Positions 10,097 through 19,424 of a stretch of DNA of 64,000 nt are shown one piece after another (position 1 is the stretch's first letter; the number at the start of each line of letters is the position of its first letter). Below the pieces are notes generated by a model. That model made no database searches, was not told where the DNA came from, and saw only the letters and a list, made by a program, of their open reading frames with translations. The stretch lies in assembly GCA_902782665.1 (NCBI GenBank), contig CACZOA010000049.1, positions 29,889-93,888 on the forward strand, written 5' to 3'. A program made the translations under genes and the position numbers. The stretch comes from an uncultured Bacteroidales bacterium. Lineage in GTDB: Bacteria; Bacteroidota; Bacteroidia; Bacteroidales; Paludibacteraceae.

Positions 10097-11340
10097 TAAT
10101 AAGCGCACTGCTTTGCCTATGCTCAGCAATAGTCGCTACAGGTCAGAATAACACCAGTTCACCCTACTCCAGATATGGATACGGAACACTGGTAGATGGA
10201 GCGTCTGCACAAGGACGAGGAATGGGAGGTTTGTCAATTGGACTAAGAGACAACCAACATACAAACTTCAACAATCCTGCGACATATACCGCTATCGATT
10301 CACTCAACTTCAGATTTGAACTAGGAGCATCACTGAAATCATCTTTTTATTCCAGCGGGAATTCAGAAAGCAGTGACTTCTCTGGAAATTTGGAAAGAAT
10401 TGGATTGCAGATTCCGATCAAAAATTGGATGGGAATAGCAGTAGGCATTGAGCCCTACTCTATCGTAGGCTATGATTATTCCGACACATACAAGTTGATC
10501 GACGTCAACAATGCTGACACATTGGTTAATTCGTACAATGGCCAAGGCGGAATAAACCAAATCATCGTCGGTTTGGGTTTCAGACCATGGAAACCATTCT
10601 CGTTCGGATGTAATCTGAAAGCTTTATTCGGAGATATCACGACACAGAGCGATGCCGATTTCTCCAAATCGAAGTATAAGAACTTCTATCACACGACATT
10701 GCAGTCAAATACAATAGACGTTCACGACTTCGCAATCACTTTCGGAGCTCAGTATGAGATCGAGACAGGAGAAGACAAATCGTTAGTGCTTGGAGCGACA
10801 TTTGAGCCAAAAAACAAATTGAACGCAGACGCCACAAAAACGATTATCACAACTGGCATTGACACTGTAACTAAAGAATATGACAGTGCATTTGAATTAC
10901 CATTAGTATTGGGATTCGGAGCATCATATAGATTCAAAAACAAATGGACATTCGGCGTCGACTATAAAATCCAGAAATGGAGCGACGCAGAATATTTTGG
11001 AGAGAAAGTGTTTGAAGACCGAAAACAACTAAACTTAGGAGCGGAACTTCGCCCCAACAACATGAGTAAGAGATACTTTAACAGAGTCGCTTACAGATGG
11101 GGATTCTCAACAGCCAACACATATTATAAAGTGCATGGCGACACAAACAGAGAGAACCTAATAACTGCCGGTTTCGGTTTTCCACTTAAACGAGGTCTAA
11201 ATCCGACAGTGATCAACTTCACTGTAGAATATGGATTCACTACACTCAGCAACAAGGATATGATGAGTGACAGATTCTTAAGATTCGTGTTTAACGCGAC
11301 TCTTAATGAAAAATGGTTCGTACGTCGCAGACTTGAATAA
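10081..11340 (+). CDS. Outer membrane beta-barrel protein
   Basis: A 419-residue protein with a signal peptide (MSKGIIISALLCLCSAIVATGQ) followed by SSPYSRYGYG and GRGMGGLSIGLRD, a pattern seen in Bacteroidota FadL/OmpP1-like outer membrane proteins. The remainder is alternating polar and hydrophobic strands with many aromatic residues, consistent with a barrel. Its start lies inside the end of coaX (16-base overlap). The substrate is unknown; it sits in an envelope-related operon with a TPR protein and lptC. Confidence 0.75.
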   Translation: MSKGIIISALLCLCSAIVATGQNNTSSPYSRYGYGTLVDGASAQGRGMGGLSIGLRDNQHTNFNNPATYTAIDSLNFRFELGASLKSSFYSSGNSESSDFSGNLERIGLQIPIKNWMGIAVGIEPYSIVGYDYSDTYKLIDVNNADTLVNSYNGQGGINQIIVGLGFRPWKPFSFGCNLKALFGDITTQSDADFSKSKYKNFYHTTLQSNTIDVHDFAITFGAQYEIETGEDKSLVLGATFEPKNKLNADATKTIITTGIDTVTKEYDSAFELPLVLGFGASYRFKNKWTFGVDYKIQKWSDAEYFGEKVFEDRKQLNLGAELRPNNMSKRYFNRVAYRWGFSTANTYYKVHGDTNRENLITAGFGFPLKRGLNPTVINFTVEYGFTTLSNKDMMSDRFLRFVFNATLNEKWFVRRRLE

Positions 11341-11378
11341 GCGGCGAAATCAAGTAGAAACATCAAAAAATTAGGGAA

Positions 11379-12722
11379 ATGAATACAAAATCATTAATTC
11401 TAGCTACATTAGGCATAGCAATGAGTGTGCCAACGATGGCAGAGTTAGGAGTGAACACTCCAAATTCAAAGTTTGGAACAGGAGAGGACAGTGTTAGATG
11501 TGTGTCAAGCGTATCATTGTTCCAGAACTTTGCAAAGCAGAAAAACTACAAAGATATGCATGAGTCTTGGAAGACAATCACAACAGAGTGTCCAAGAGCT
11601 ACTCAGCGTGCTTATACAGACGGTGCTTTCATGTTGAAATGGGAGATTGACAATGAAAAGGATGTAAACAAGAAGAAAGCCTTGTTTGAGGATTTGATGA
11701 ATCTTTACGATTTGAGAATCAAGTATTTTGGAAACGTAAAGAAATATCCAACATATTACATTCTTGGACGTAAGTCATTTGACTATATCAACTATGCTCC
11801 AACTTTGACAAACGACGCCACAAAGCAGAAAGCTTACGGATGGTTGAAAGAGGCTATCGAGAAAGGTGGAGAAAAGAATGAGGCACAGGTTTTCCAGCAG
11901 TACTTCATTTTGTCAGACGGTTTGTATAAAGCAAACCCAACTGTAAACAGAGACTTGTACATCGCCGACTACATGAAGATCATGCCGATGATGACAGCCG
12001 CTGCTGCAAACGACTCTACATTTGACGCATCAATCAGCGTTGTGAACAAAGTGTTCGCTCGTTCTGGTGCCGCTGAGTGTGGAACTCTAGACAAGGCATA
12101 CGCAGCTAAGATTGAGGCTAACAAGAGTGACAAGGCATTCTTGAACGACGTGTTGAAACTTTACCGTATCGCAGGTTGTAAGGAATCAGCTGTTTACTTC
12201 AAGGGTTCTGCTTATTTGCATGCTATCGAGCCAACTGCATCATCTGCATCTGGTATGGCAGCACAGGCATTCTCAAAGAAGGATTACAGCAAGGCTATCT
12301 CTTACTATCAGGAGGCTATCAAACTTGAGAGCAGCAAGGATGCAAAGAGCGACTACTACTACAACATCGCTTACATCTACTCTCTACAGAAAAACTACCC
12401 AGCTGCACGTTCAAACGCACAGTCTGCACTTGCGATGGACCCAACAGCAGGTAAGGTTTACATGTTGATCGCTACATTGTATGCTGGTGGTTACACTCAG
12501 GTTGACGATGATCCAGTTATCCAGAAGACTGCATTCTGGGCTGCTGTAGACAAGCTTGAGAAAGCAAAGGCTGTTGATCCATCATTGGCAAGCCAAGCAA
12601 ACAGTTTGATCGCTTCTTATAAGAAACAGTTCCCAGACAAGTCTGAATTGTTCATGAGAGGAATCAAGGGTGGTACTTACAAAGTTCCAGGTTGGATTGG
12701 TGAGACAACAACAGTTAGATAA
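11379..12722 (+). CDS. Exported tetratricopeptide-repeat protein
   Basis: A 447-residue protein with a signal peptide (MNTKSLILATLGIAMSVPTMA). It is helix-rich throughout, with clear TPR pairs at about residues 289-370 (AFSKKDYSKAISYYQEAIKL and YYNIAYIYSLQKNYPAARSN). TPR proteins are protein-binding scaffolds; here a periplasmic role is likely. Its stop overlaps the next ATG by one base (TAATG), so it is translationally linked to lptC. A specific partner cannot be named. Confidence 0.8.
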   Translation: MNTKSLILATLGIAMSVPTMAELGVNTPNSKFGTGEDSVRCVSSVSLFQNFAKQKNYKDMHESWKTITTECPRATQRAYTDGAFMLKWEIDNEKDVNKKKALFEDLMNLYDLRIKYFGNVKKYPTYYILGRKSFDYINYAPTLTNDATKQKAYGWLKEAIEKGGEKNEAQVFQQYFILSDGLYKANPTVNRDLYIADYMKIMPMMTAAAANDSTFDASISVVNKVFARSGAAECGTLDKAYAAKIEANKSDKAFLNDVLKLYRIAGCKESAVYFKGSAYLHAIEPTASSASGMAAQAFSKKDYSKAISYYQEAIKLESSKDAKSDYYYNIAYIYSLQKNYPAARSNAQSALAMDPTAGKVYMLIATLYAGGYTQVDDDPVIQKTAFWAAVDKLEKAKAVDPSLASQANSLIASYKKQFPDKSELFMRGIKGGTYKVPGWIGETTTVR

Positions 12723-13333
12723 TGCAAGAAATTGTAAATCATAATCATAAAGACATGGTTGTCAAAGCGTTTGCTTTGGCAATCGTGTCTTTTTTTTCAT
12801 TTTTTATCTCATGCGACAATGACAAGCTTGAGGTAACCGATGCAATAGAAAGAGATTCTGTAGCAGGACAATATGCGAAAGATGTGTATACTCTAATTTC
12901 AGACTCCGGAATCGTCAAATACAGGATGGAGACTAAAGAGTGGTACATATTCGACAGAGTAGACACCCCATACTGGTTCTTTCCTCAAGGATTGTTCTTC
13001 GAAACACTTAACGACACGATGGGAACAGACGCGTCGATCACATCCAAATATGCAAAATACTATACAGATCTGGAATTGTGGGATTTAAGAGACAGTGTAA
13101 AGTCTAAGAACATCAAGGGAGAATATTTCGAGACAGACCAACTATTCTGGGATCAGAAAGAAAAAAAAGTCTATTCTAAAGAGAAAATCAAAATCACACA
13201 AGATAAAAGAATTATCACAGGACGTGGTTTTGAATCAAACCAGTCGTTCACAAACTATACCATCAAAAAACCAGAGGGAATTTTCCCTATTGAAGAGAAA
13301 CAGAACGGCGAGCCTCAAAAAGAAAAAGAATAA
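12722..13333 (+). CDS. lptC: LPS export protein LptC (lipoprotein form)
   Basis: LptC carries lipopolysaccharide from the inner-membrane LptBFG transporter to the periplasmic LptA bridge. The frame starts at 12722, but an internal ATG at 12755 gives a better leader (MVVKAFALAIVSFFSFFISC) ending in a lipobox Cys, as usual in Bacteroidota LptC. The remaining ~170 residues are beta-rich, with the family features YTLISDSGIVKYRM, FPQGL, LWDLRDSV and ETDQLFWDQK. It lies 2 bases before the CBS-domain gene, as in related Bacteroidales. I am fairly sure of the family from the beta-jellyroll repeat pattern and the context. Confidence 0.88.
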   Translation: MQEIVNHNHKDMVVKAFALAIVSFFSFFISCDNDKLEVTDAIERDSVAGQYAKDVYTLISDSGIVKYRMETKEWYIFDRVDTPYWFFPQGLFFETLNDTMGTDASITSKYAKYYTDLELWDLRDSVKSKNIKGEYFETDQLFWDQKEKKVYSKEKIKITQDKRIITGRGFESNQSFTNYTIKKPEGIFPIEEKQNGEPQKEKE

Positions 13334-13335
13334 TT

Positions 13336-14478
13336 ATGTGGACAGGCATAATAGCACTTATATTATTTGCGACATACATTATAGAATTCAATTTTATAAG
13401 TGCCTACAAAAATAAAATTGAAATAAGCGACGACCAGACAAAATCTGGTTTTGCATGTTATTCAGCGACAAAGGTCAGAACATTCAAATGTGGACTGCGA
13501 ATCATAAATCTAGCCGCTGCCATCTGCTGTGCATACGTCACAGTCAACGAATACAATATATATATAACATTAGCGACATTTACAGGTGTTTTCTTAGCAC
13601 TTGAGATAATCCTTCGTTTGAGTAATATTTCAAAATTACCCAATGACACAATAGAAACATTTTCAGGGATATTCCATCTGGTAGCCTACCCTATTGCCAG
13701 ACTTTTCAAAAACTCAGAATACGAAATAAGCACAAACAGAAGTTACGAGCTAAACAATTGTACATCAACATCTAACGAAGGAGCAGAAAATGAAGTTGAA
13801 ATATTCCAAAATGCATTGGATTTATCTTCATTAAAATTGAAAAACTGCATAGTTCCGCGCACGGAGATTACCGCAATAGAAGTGGGAAGCAGCGTTGACG
13901 AACTAAAAAAGCTTTTCATCTCAACCAATTTTTCAAGAATACTAGTTTACAAAGACAATATCGACTGTATTATAGGATACGTCCACTCTTCAGACATTTT
14001 TGACAAGCCATCCGAAATATCGGATATTCTGAATCCAATCATAGTGGTATCAGAAGAAATGGCAGCCAACAAACTATTGAAAGTCTTACAGAAACAGAAA
14101 AAAAGTCTGGCTTTAGTCGTTGACGAGTTTGGAGGCACAGCAGGAATCATCACGATGGAAGACCTGATGGAAGAGATTTTCGGAGAGATCGAAGATGAGT
14201 ACGACAACGAAGACGAGTATGTCCAGAAGAAAATCAGCAATGAAGAGTATTTGATCTCTGGAAGACTTGAAGTAGAAGAAACAAATGAAAAATTCGGATT
14301 GGAATTACCGACGTCGCCTGATTACGAGACGATTGCCGGACTGATTCTGACACATCACAACATACTGCCTAAAAAAGGTGAATTCATCAAAATAGGCAAA
14401 AAATACAGCTTTGAAGTGATCAAAGTTGAGACAACAAAGATAGATTTAGTAAAATTGAGAGTAACAAACGCAAATTAA
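13336..14478 (+). CDS. CNNM/CBS/CorC-domain membrane protein (GldE-like, short)
   Basis: A 380-residue protein with an N-terminal hydrophobic DUF21/CNNM-type part (residues ~1-130). A CBS pair follows (VPRTEITAIEVGSS to about 265, including FSRILVYKDNIDCIIGYVHSSDIF and VDEFGGTAGIITMEDLMEEIFGEIEDE). It ends in a CorC_HlyC domain (~295-380, SGRLEVEETNEKFG and TIAGLIL). Such proteins are linked to divalent-cation transport; in Bacteroidota the GldE group sits near gliding genes, but nothing here proves that role. It is shorter than most GldE proteins because the membrane part is small. It closes the coaX-lptC cluster. Confidence 0.8.
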   Translation: MWTGIIALILFATYIIEFNFISAYKNKIEISDDQTKSGFACYSATKVRTFKCGLRIINLAAAICCAYVTVNEYNIYITLATFTGVFLALEIILRLSNISKLPNDTIETFSGIFHLVAYPIARLFKNSEYEISTNRSYELNNCTSTSNEGAENEVEIFQNALDLSSLKLKNCIVPRTEITAIEVGSSVDELKKLFISTNFSRILVYKDNIDCIIGYVHSSDIFDKPSEISDILNPIIVVSEEMAANKLLKVLQKQKKSLALVVDEFGGTAGIITMEDLMEEIFGEIEDEYDNEDEYVQKKISNEEYLISGRLEVEETNEKFGLELPTSPDYETIAGLILTHHNILPKKGEFIKIGKKYSFEVIKVETTKIDLVKLRVTNAN

Positions 14479-14492
14479 CGAATATTATTTAT

Positions 14493-14500
14493 TATATTTG
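14493..14500 (+). promoter_or_regulatory. -7 element for ppiD-like gene
   Basis: TATATTTG (TAnnTTTG consensus) lies 45 bases before the start at 14546. No clear -33 TTTG is seen, so the promoter call is tentative. Confidence 0.4.
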
Positions 14501-14545
14501 CGTCGTTTTTTGTACGAATAATAATAAAAAAACTATAAAACTTAA

Positions 14546-16657
14546 ATGGCAGCTTTACAGAATATCAGAAACCACGCCACTCTACTTATCGGAATCGTGG
14601 CTGTGGCATTGGCGGCTTTCGTGGTAGGAGACTTGCTAACAAGCACTTCATCTATCATAGGAAGAGAGAGAAGCATCGTCGGAAGCGTTAATGGAAAAGA
14701 GATTTCCATTGTAGAATTCAACGAAAAAGAAAAACAGTTCAGCGACATCATCAAACAGCAGTACGCTGGACAGCAGACTCCACACGAAGGAGAGATCCGC
14801 AACTTCGTATGGAACAAGTTCATCAACGACGCCCTAATTGAGAGCGAGATGGAAGAAATTGGTATGGCAGTGACAAACGAAGAGATCAGCGAGTTGGTAT
14901 CTTCAGCTAGTCATCCAATGCTAATGAGCATTCCATTGTTTAGAGATCAGAGCGGAAGATTCAATCCAGCTCAGGTTTCAGCTTTCCTTCAGTATATCAG
15001 CATGCCTGAGGAATCTTTGGACGACGCTCAAAAGGCTCAGCAGCAGCAGTTGAAATCTCAGTGGGCATACTGGGAGGGACAGATCAAGTCTCAGCTTGCT
15101 AACGACAAACTAGCAAACCTTGTAAGCAGCGCGATTTCATATCCTACAGCTATCACTAATATTATTGACAGCATCGCTTCAAATGATAAAAGTGCTATTG
15201 TAATCAAGAAATTCTACGATCAGGCAAACAAGGATATCGAAGTTTCTGATGCAGATAAGAATGCCATGTACGAGAAGATGAAGAAGCAATACTTCGCTTT
15301 GAACAACGGTGGTTACAGAGCTGTAGACGCTATCATTTTCAACGTAAAACCTTCTCAGCAGGATTACGCAGATGCAAAAGCTGGTATGGAAGAGATGAAA
15401 GAGCAAATCAAGAATGCTGACGAGGCAGACCTAAAGGTTATTTTCTCTGACCCATCTTCTACATTCGCATACAATAATTTCTTCCGTTCAGAAAAAGACA
15501 TTGAGACAGCATTCCAGTCTTTCGCATTCAACGCAAAGAAGGACTCTGTATCAGATGTAATCTATGAAGGTGGTGATTTCATGATTGCAAGAAAGATGGC
15601 AGACGTAAAGTTTGCTCCAGACTCTGCAAACATCAGTTTGATCGTATTGTCGGCTGCGACTAAAGAAGAGGTTAGCCAGAAAGCAGACAGCATCAACAAA
15701 TGCTTGAGCAACGGTGAGAAGTTTGAGGATTTGGCTGCAAAGCACTCTCTTGACAAGAACACAGCTGATAAAGGTGGTGAAATTGGATGGGTTAAAGAAG
15801 GATTCCCATTGGGAACTGATGACTTTGACGCAAAGGTATTCGGTGGTGCAAAGAAGGGTGATGTATTCACATTCAACATGCCTGAAAACCCAATGACATT
15901 CATCATCAAGGTTAACGACTTAACAACTCCTGTTAGAAAGTCAAAGATTCTTGTTTACGGAACAAAACTTGAGCCAAGCACAGATACATACACAGACATG
16001 TATAACGCAGCAAACAAGTTCATCATTGACAACAAGACAAAAGATATGTTCCTTGCAAGTGCTGATTCACAGAATCTTGACATCATTCACTTGACTCCAC
16101 TTGCAGAGAATGACCCATACATTCAGCTACTAGGTCAGAGCAATACACGCGACATTATCAAGTGGGCATGGAGCCACAACGTCGGTGATGTTTCTGGTGT
16201 ATTTGAAGTTGGTGACTCATATATCGTTGGTACTCTTGTCAACGCTGTTGATGGTGAGTACGCTCCACTATCTGAAGAGTATGTATCAAATCAGGTTTTG
16301 AGAAGAGCTAAGAACGAAGCTTGTGCTAAGAAACTTACAGAGGAGCTTGCAAAAGAGAACGATTTTGCAAATGCAGATACAATAAACATCAATTTCAAGA
16401 GAGACGGAGTTTCAGGAATCGGTCGTGAGCCTAAGTTGGTGGCTGCAGTCACAGCTCTTCCAGTTGATGCTGTCAGCGACGCAATCGTTGGTGAGATGGG
16501 AGTCTACAAGGTTAAGGTTCTAAACGAGAATCCTTCTAACTCAAAGACAAACATCAATATGCTAAACAGAGATCTTAAGGGTATGGTTGCAAACCGTATG
16601 TACGAGTCTCTACGTAAGGATGCTGATGTTGATGATAATAGATCAAACTTCTATTAA
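14546..16657 (+). CDS. ppiD: PpiD-like periplasmic peptidyl-prolyl isomerase/chaperone
   Basis: A 703-residue membrane-anchored foldase. It has one N-terminal transmembrane segment (NHATLLIGIVAVALAAFVVGD) and a SurA_N-like chaperone region that starts at GSVNGKEISIVEFNEKE. A parvulin domain lies at about 360-455 (FEDLAAKHSLDKNTADKGGEIGWV), followed by a second rotamase-like part. Length and order match Bacteroidota SurA_N_3/PpiD proteins, which assist folding of exported proteins at the periplasmic face. It has its own promoter element and a strong terminator after it. Confidence 0.9.
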   Translation: MAALQNIRNHATLLIGIVAVALAAFVVGDLLTSTSSIIGRERSIVGSVNGKEISIVEFNEKEKQFSDIIKQQYAGQQTPHEGEIRNFVWNKFINDALIESEMEEIGMAVTNEEISELVSSASHPMLMSIPLFRDQSGRFNPAQVSAFLQYISMPEESLDDAQKAQQQQLKSQWAYWEGQIKSQLANDKLANLVSSAISYPTAITNIIDSIASNDKSAIVIKKFYDQANKDIEVSDADKNAMYEKMKKQYFALNNGGYRAVDAIIFNVKPSQQDYADAKAGMEEMKEQIKNADEADLKVIFSDPSSTFAYNNFFRSEKDIETAFQSFAFNAKKDSVSDVIYEGGDFMIARKMADVKFAPDSANISLIVLSAATKEEVSQKADSINKCLSNGEKFEDLAAKHSLDKNTADKGGEIGWVKEGFPLGTDDFDAKVFGGAKKGDVFTFNMPENPMTFIIKVNDLTTPVRKSKILVYGTKLEPSTDTYTDMYNAANKFIIDNKTKDMFLASADSQNLDIIHLTPLAENDPYIQLLGQSNTRDIIKWAWSHNVGDVSGVFEVGDSYIVGTLVNAVDGEYAPLSEEYVSNQVLRRAKNEACAKKLTEELAKENDFANADTININFKRDGVSGIGREPKLVAAVTALPVDAVSDAIVGEMGVYKVKVLNENPSNSKTNINMLNRDLKGMVANRMYESLRKDADVDDNRSNFY

Positions 16658-16680
16658 TCAATATTACTTTGACTAATAAT

Positions 16681-16711
16681 GGAGGCGGATAACTGTTCGC
16701 CTCCTTTTTTT
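16681..16711 (+). terminator. Rho-independent terminator after ppiD-like gene
   Basis: GGAGGCG at 16681-16687 pairs with CGCCTCC at 16698-16704, followed by seven T. Confidence 0.9.
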
Positions 16712-16723
16712 ACATAAAAGAAG

Positions 16724-17752
16724 ATGGAAAAGAAAAGACTGTTTGGAATGACAATTGATGAGCTACGCAACGTCGTGGCCGAACTCGCCATGCCAAAATT
16801 CACAGCCACTCAAATTGCAGATTGGATGTACAAAAAAGGTGCAGAAGACATAGAACAGATAACAAACCTCTCTGCAAAAAACAAAGCTCTTTTGTCTGAA
16901 CATTATGAAATAGGCAGACGTGCTCCATTTTCAAGTGTGACATCATCAGACGGCACAAAAAAATACCTTTTCCAAATCGGAGAAAAATATATTGAGACAG
17001 TTTACATTCCTGACAAAGACAGAGCCACTCTGTGTGTCTCTTGCCAAGTGGGATGCAAAATGAACTGTAAATTCTGCATGACTGGAAAACAGGGCTTCAC
17101 ACAACACCTGACAACAAATGAGATCCTCAATCAAATCCAGTCAATACCTGAATTCGAAACACTCACCAACGTTGTCTATATGGGTATGGGAGAACCAATG
17201 GACAATGTTGACAACATACTTAAATCACTTGAGATTCTGACATCCAACTACGGCTATGCATGGAGTCCAAAACGTATCACCGTCTCTACGGTTGGTTTGA
17301 TTCCCGGATTGCAACGTTTCTTGAAAGAATCAAAATGTCATTTGGCAGTTAGTCTGCACAATCCTTTCTCTGAAGAGAGACTGGCTATGATGCCAGTGGA
17401 AAAAGCGTTTAAGCTGGAGAAGGTGATTGAAGAGATAAAAAAATACGACTTCACAGGTCAAAGACGAGTGTCGTTTGAATATACCGTATTCAAAGGCAAC
17501 AACAACCTGCCACGCCACGCTAAAATGCTCGCCACCCTACTCCAGGGGCTGGAATGCAGAATCAACCTTATCCGTTTCCACACTATCCCTAACGTAGATC
17601 TCGAAGGTGCGTCAGACACAGAGATGCTGGCATTCGAAAGTCTGCTGAAGAAAAACGGATTGAACGCGACTATCAGAAAATCAAGAGGTGAGGACATATT
17701 CGCCGCATGCGGATTGTTATCATCAGAACGAAATAAAAAGAACCAAGAATAA
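16724..17752 (+). CDS. rlmN: 23S rRNA/tRNA adenine-C2 methyltransferase RlmN
   Basis: RlmN is a radical-SAM enzyme that methylates A2503 of 23S rRNA and A37 of some tRNAs. The CxxxCxxC cluster is at Cys111, Cys115 and Cys118 (GCKMNCKFCMTGKQGF). GMGEPMDN, SVHN-like LAVSLHNPF and a C-terminal FAACGLL with the second catalytic Cys (about 332) are present. At 342 residues, length is typical. The following DUF4837 gene starts 8 bases after the stop, so the two are probably one transcript. Confidence 0.96.
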   Translation: MEKKRLFGMTIDELRNVVAELAMPKFTATQIADWMYKKGAEDIEQITNLSAKNKALLSEHYEIGRRAPFSSVTSSDGTKKYLFQIGEKYIETVYIPDKDRATLCVSCQVGCKMNCKFCMTGKQGFTQHLTTNEILNQIQSIPEFETLTNVVYMGMGEPMDNVDNILKSLEILTSNYGYAWSPKRITVSTVGLIPGLQRFLKESKCHLAVSLHNPFSEERLAMMPVEKAFKLEKVIEEIKKYDFTGQRRVSFEYTVFKGNNNLPRHAKMLATLLQGLECRINLIRFHTIPNVDLEGASDTEMLAFESLLKKNGLNATIRKSRGEDIFAACGLLSSERNKKNQE

Positions 17753-17760
17753 TAAAGAAT

Positions 17761-18786
17761 ATGAAGAAAACAAAAAAAATAGCGGCATTAGTGGCATCCT
17801 TTGCTGCATTATTCATGAGCAGCTGCGACTCCACTGGAACTGTTGGCTATAAACCAACTGTAACAGGCCAGAGCTACGAACTTTTGGTGGTAGGTGACCA
17901 GAAGGTTTGGAAAGATTCCGTCGGCATACGAATGAAAGACTCTCTGACCCATGAAATGCCATGCATGCCACAGATGGAGAAGTTCTTTGATGTCTCTTAT
18001 ACACCGACAGAAGGATTCACAGGCATCTTAAAGCCGGTACGAAATATTCTCTTCTTCGAGATAGACCCAACAATGTATACCCAGTCTAAAATGGGAGCAA
18101 GCAGAGACAATTGGGCCGAAACACAAGCAGTACTACGCATAACCGCACCAAGCAAAGATTCACTTGAAGCATTCTTCAACAATAATATCGAGGCAATCCG
18201 TCGATTCTACATCAATGCAGAGAATGAGAGAGTCGTACGATTCTTCGGCAAATTCAGACATGTGGACTACTGCGACAGCGTAAGGAAAAGATTCGGAGCG
18301 GAACTGATCATCCCGTCTTCATTGACACAAGCCCGCTTTGAAAAAGATTTCGCTTGGTTCTCCAATGGCAATCCTGATTTCACTGAGAATATCGTAATCT
18401 ACAGAATGCCTTACAATGATGAGAGTGACTTCATGAAAGACAACCTACTCTACTACAGAGATTCTGTGATGAAAGCATACGTAGGTGGACCATCTGACGG
18501 ATCTTACATGACAACACGTTATGAGATCATGCCTCCTGAATCCACAGTACTACCTGCAATGGATGGCAAATACAGTGTGGAAATTCGCGGATTATGGAGA
18601 ATAGAAGGTGATATCATGGGCGGACCATTCGTCAGCAGAAGCTACCTTGATCCAGAAAACAAAAATATCATCACCGTAGAAGCATTCATCTATCGTCCGA
18701 ACAAGAGCAAACGCTCTGCCTACAGACAATTAGAAGCTATGATTTCATCGGTAAAATTCAACGTTCAAGAAACTCCTGAGCAATAA
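17761..18786 (+). CDS. DUF4837 family lipoprotein
   Basis: A 341-residue protein with a lipoprotein signal (MKKTKKIAALVASFAALFMSSC, lipid Cys at 22). The body matches the Bacteroidota DUF4837 family: GQSYELLVVGD, a long alpha/beta region, and YEIMPPESTVLPAMDGKYSV with RGLWRIEGDIMGGPF near the end. The function is unknown. It follows rlmN closely and is followed by a terminator. Confidence 0.85.
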   Translation: MKKTKKIAALVASFAALFMSSCDSTGTVGYKPTVTGQSYELLVVGDQKVWKDSVGIRMKDSLTHEMPCMPQMEKFFDVSYTPTEGFTGILKPVRNILFFEIDPTMYTQSKMGASRDNWAETQAVLRITAPSKDSLEAFFNNNIEAIRRFYINAENERVVRFFGKFRHVDYCDSVRKRFGAELIIPSSLTQARFEKDFAWFSNGNPDFTENIVIYRMPYNDESDFMKDNLLYYRDSVMKAYVGGPSDGSYMTTRYEIMPPESTVLPAMDGKYSVEIRGLWRIEGDIMGGPFVSRSYLDPENKNIITVEAFIYRPNKSKRSAYRQLEAMISSVKFNVQETPEQ

Positions 18787-18794
18787 AATATATA

Positions 18795-18820
18795 AAGACG
18801 GATTAATTTCCGTCTTTTTT
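18795..18820 (+). terminator. Rho-independent terminator after DUF4837 gene
   Basis: AAGACGG at 18795-18801 pairs with CCGTCTT at 18810-18816 and leads into a T run. Confidence 0.85.
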
Positions 18821-18851
18821 TTCGGCAATCCGATAAAATCACGCAAAAAAA

Positions 18852-18882
18852 TTTGCAGATTAAATAAAAAGCACTACTTTTG
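18852..18882 (+). promoter_or_regulatory. Promoter of tRNA-Lys
   Basis: TTTG at 18852-18855 and TACTTTTG at 18875-18882 are spaced by 19 bases, a full match to the Bacteroidota consensus. The tRNA starts 23 bases downstream. Confidence 0.85.
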
Positions 18883-18904
18883 CATCACGATTGAAAAATC
18901 GGGA

Positions 18905-18977
18905 GGTTCGCTAGCTCAGCTGGTAGAGCACATCCCTTTTAAGGATGGGGTCTTGGGTTCGAGCCCCAAGCGAGCCA
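18905..18977 (+). tRNA. tRNA-Lys (anticodon TTT)
   Basis: A 73-base cloverleaf. The acceptor arm GGTTCGC pairs with GCGAGCC with A as discriminator; the D-arm contains CTAGCTCAGCTGGTAGAG. The anticodon stem CATCC/GGATG encloses loop CTTTTAA, so the anticodon is TTT. The T-arm has GGTTCGAGCC. CCA is not encoded, as is common in Bacteroidota. Confidence 0.97.
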
Positions 18978-19052
18978 CTTGTAATATTTTTTGGGGGGAT
19001 GAACGATTTTCTAAGTGATTAGGAAATCGTTTTATGATTTAAAAAAAATAAT

Positions 19053-19421
19053 ATGAAAGCGTTTCTTACAATTCTATTGTTGATTTGTTCAAATGTCCTA
19101 ATGACATTTGCTTGGTATGGAAATCTAAAGTTAAAAGAGATGAGACCGTCTCAGGATTGGCCTCTATATGTAATAATTCTCGTTTCTTGGGGAATCGCTC
19201 TTTTCGAATACTGCTTTATGATTCCTGCAAACAGAATCGGATCCAAAATCACAGGTGGACCATTCTCGCTAATGCAATTGAAAATCATACAGGAGGCGAT
19301 TTCATTAATTGTGTTCACTGCATTCTCAACCATGCTTTTCAACGGCGAATCTTTGCATTGGAACCACGTTGTTGCGTTCGTGCTTGTACTTGCAGCTGTG
19401 GCATTTGCTTTCATCAAATAA
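19053..19421 (+). CDS. DUF486 (DMT-like) four-helix membrane protein
   Basis: A 122-residue protein made of four hydrophobic segments (from ~3, 38, 76 and 103), with the family signature NVLMTFAWYGNLK and the conserved stretch GPFSLMQLKIIQEAISL. DUF486 proteins are related to small multidrug-resistance/drug-metabolite transporters, but the substrate is unknown. The MFS transporter gene starts 4 bases after its stop, so they are probably cotranscribed. Confidence 0.9.
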   Translation: MKAFLTILLLICSNVLMTFAWYGNLKLKEMRPSQDWPLYVIILVSWGIALFEYCFMIPANRIGSKITGGPFSLMQLKIIQEAISLIVFTAFSTMLFNGESLHWNHVVAFVLVLAAVAFAFIK

Positions 19422-19424
19422 TAA

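Noticed and set aside
18905-18977. tRNA-Lys as an integration site for a mobile element
   Set aside because: No integrase, no repeat of the tRNA 3' end and no mobile genes are seen next to it; flanking genes look like core genome.
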